From: Apostichopus japonicus
Lineage: Eukaryota > Echinodermata > Holothuroidea > Aspidochirotida > Stichopodidae
Assembly (NCBI RefSeq): GCF_037975245.1
Contig: NC_092566.1
Location: 684,001-748,000, forward strand
Length of the DNA stretch: 64,000 bases
Direction of reading: 5' to 3'
Shown here: piece after piece, positions 62,785-64,000 of the stretch
Position numbering within the stretch: the stretch's first letter is position 1
Layout: each line of letters opens with the position of its first letter
Program-made: the position numbers and the translations under genes
The notes under the pieces: model-generated
Seen by the model: the letters and a program-made list of their open reading frames with translations, nothing else
Databases searched by the model: none
Told to the model about the DNA's origin: nothing

Positions 62785-62937
62785 CTTCATGAAGCTGATG
62801 CCTGTCTGGTGCTCTGTAATAAATACTGCAACGACCCAGATGAAGAAGATGCAGCCAATATCATGAGAGTCATCTCTGTCAAGAACTTTCACCCTAAAAT
62901 AAGGACCATTGTACAACTGATGCAGTACCACAATAAG
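62785..62937 (+). CDS. KCNMA1: BK channel alpha subunit, RCK1 exon C
   Basis: The exon has 153 nt (51 codons), phase 0 at both ends. The acceptor is tatcctctttcttacacag and the donor gtaagt. It encodes [19 protein letters not shown], then [20 protein letters not shown], then [12 protein letters not shown], near-identical to the family. The acceptor and first ~14-16 codons are also found about 18 times in tandem just upstream (61212-62784). This copy is the functional exon because only here does the reading continue past CNKYCN into [11 protein letters not shown] and reach a donor. The other copies hit a stop about 17 codons in. Confidence 0.98.
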
Positions 62938-63430
62938 GTAAGTGGAACTAACTACACATGTGGCAAGGTGAGATGAAGATATTACTGAGTACAAGAAAAA
63001 CATGATTGTGCAATGGGGAGGGGTCATTAATTGTGATTGCACCCTGGTTGATGGTGATACCGTGACATTGTTAGTATCCCTCAGTATGACTCATGTTATG
63101 GAAAAGGGAAGTTATATCAGGACAGTGTAGACTGGTGTTGCACCCATATGGTACAGCTGGGAAGGCGTGGACAAGAGACCTGCAGTTCATCAACCACATC
63201 TCCTCCTCCCTCTCTCCCCCCCCCCCAGTCAACCAAAAATACAGGCTAAGTGGTGCAGAATGATGGGTTTGTCATGAAGAAACAACTTGAAGTCAAACTA
63301 TCTTGATACAAATGCATATTGATTGGATTTTTGAAATTCTGTACCCAGCTATAAGCTGCATGTTTGTTGTTTTCCTTTTAATTTACCACAAGTGGTAAAA
63401 AGTTTTTTTTTCTTGCTTGAAAATTTCAAG
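62938..63430. other. intron 9
   Basis: 493 bp with a C-run at about 63215-63228. It has normal GT and AG ends and no other feature. Confidence 0.7.
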
Positions 63431-63586
63431 GCCTACTTGCTGAACATCCCAAGTTGGAACTGGCGTGAAGGAGATGATGTTATTTGCATCGCAGAACTAA
63501 AACTTGGCTTCATCGCCCAAAGCTGTTTAGCACCTGGATTCTCCACCATCATGGCCAATCTTTTTGCCATGCGTTCCAACAGCGAG
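63431..63586 (+). CDS. KCNMA1: BK channel alpha subunit, RCK1 exon D
   Basis: The exon has 156 nt (52 codons), phase 0 at both ends, between ...cttgaaaatttcaag and gtaggt. It encodes [20 protein letters not shown], then [20 protein letters not shown], then [12 protein letters not shown], almost identical to Slo1 of flies and vertebrates up to MRS. It is the last firmly recognised exon. The expected continuation (…EMYTEYLS… and RCK2) is not seen before the window ends, so the gene runs off the right edge. Confidence 0.98.
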
Positions 63587-63843
63587 GTAGGTGTAACCAT
63601 GAGCATGTTAGCAATCCATTTGGCCTTCATATCTTGCCGATATTGATGTTTGTGATTGTCTCAACAGGGATGTAACCTTATCTCCATGGTCATTTCAGGT
63701 TGAATGTGTTTGGCCGATGGTAGACATGATTAGTGGAGTGTTACTGCTAATCACCCTGCCATTGGTTATACAACATAGTAGCATCTATCTTTTCCTTTGC
63801 TGCTTGGCTAGCAGTGTATCACTAATAACATTCTCTTCTTTAG

Positions 63844-63884
63844 TTTCTGTTTGAGACATCTTGGAAGAGGCTAGGAGGATGGCT
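63844..63884 (+). CDS. possible small cassette exon after RCK1 exon D (uncertain)
   Basis: A 41-nt stretch follows a strong pyrimidine-rich acceptor (cattctcttctttag) and precedes a good donor (gtaaga). Read in the phase set by the exon at 63431 it gives FLFETSWKRLGGW plus two bases. The Trp and Leu-Gly-Gly recall the variable TW/SW…YLxG region that follows MRS in Slo1 proteins, but the match is short and gapped. It could be a real alternative exon or chance. Without transcript data it stays a candidate. Confidence 0.28.
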
Positions 63885-64000
63885 GTAAGAAGTAGAGATA
63901 CTTTAATTAGTCTTAATTAATATACAATATTTTAGAATGTAGTTAATGTATTGTTTTCACCTTTGAAAGTAAGGAAATAAAAATAAAACCAAGGAAATGA

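Noticed and set aside
61214-62976. Multiple 86-103-codon open frames as tandem duplicated exons
   Set aside because: Each copy carries only the first ~14-16 codons of the exon, then a stop, and lacks the exon body and donor, so they are decoys and not full exon duplicates.

Overview
The window looks like one long, intron-rich piece of a single animal gene. It is AT-rich nuclear DNA with GT-AG exons, kilobase-scale introns, a non-LTR retrotransposon, TTAA-flanked MITE-like elements, tRNA-derived repeat fragments and an unusually dense set of minisatellites. The channel protein and the L2/CR1-type LINE fit a marine deuterostome invertebrate, with an echinoderm as first guess. That placement is inference; no species can be fixed from the sequence alone.

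The gene is on the + strand and encodes a large-conductance Ca2+- and voltage-activated K+ channel alpha subunit (BK/Slo1, KCNMA1 family). Ten exons are recognised at 1768-1829, 29587-29680, 45265-45376, 46540-46691, 49890-50060, 56807-56898, 58381-58491, 60883-60988, 62785-62937 and 63431-63586. All junctions are in phase and give 1209 nt (403 codons). They cover S1, S2-S3, S4-S5, the pore with TVGYGD, S6 and most of RCK1. The N-terminus with S0 lies upstream of the window. The rest of the gating ring, including RCK2 and the Ca2+ bowl, lies downstream. Introns range from about 0.5 kb to 27.8 kb.

Intron 1 (1830-29586) holds many minisatellites, a Penelope-like/hammerhead-like fragment, a 369-bp TTAA MITE and an AT-palindromic tract. 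Intron 2 (29681-45264) holds C-rich and 33-bp arrays, an antisense LINE with an intact 1028-codon ORF, a 25-bp array open in all three forward frames, and a LINE 3' remnant. Introns 3-9 hold further arrays, including a minisatellite interrupted precisely at TTAA by a MITE.

The most unusual structures are at splice junctions. Intron 8 carries about 18 tandem 85-bp copies of the 3' splice site plus the first ~14-16 codons of the exon that follows. Intron 7 begins with about three extra tandem copies of the end of the preceding exon plus its 5' splice site, one of which is in frame and stop-free. Both affect the RCK1-coding part of the channel. The channel also differs from vertebrate Slo1 at two of its Mg2+-site positions and at the external TEA-site tyrosine, so it may be a divergent or paralogous Slo1.
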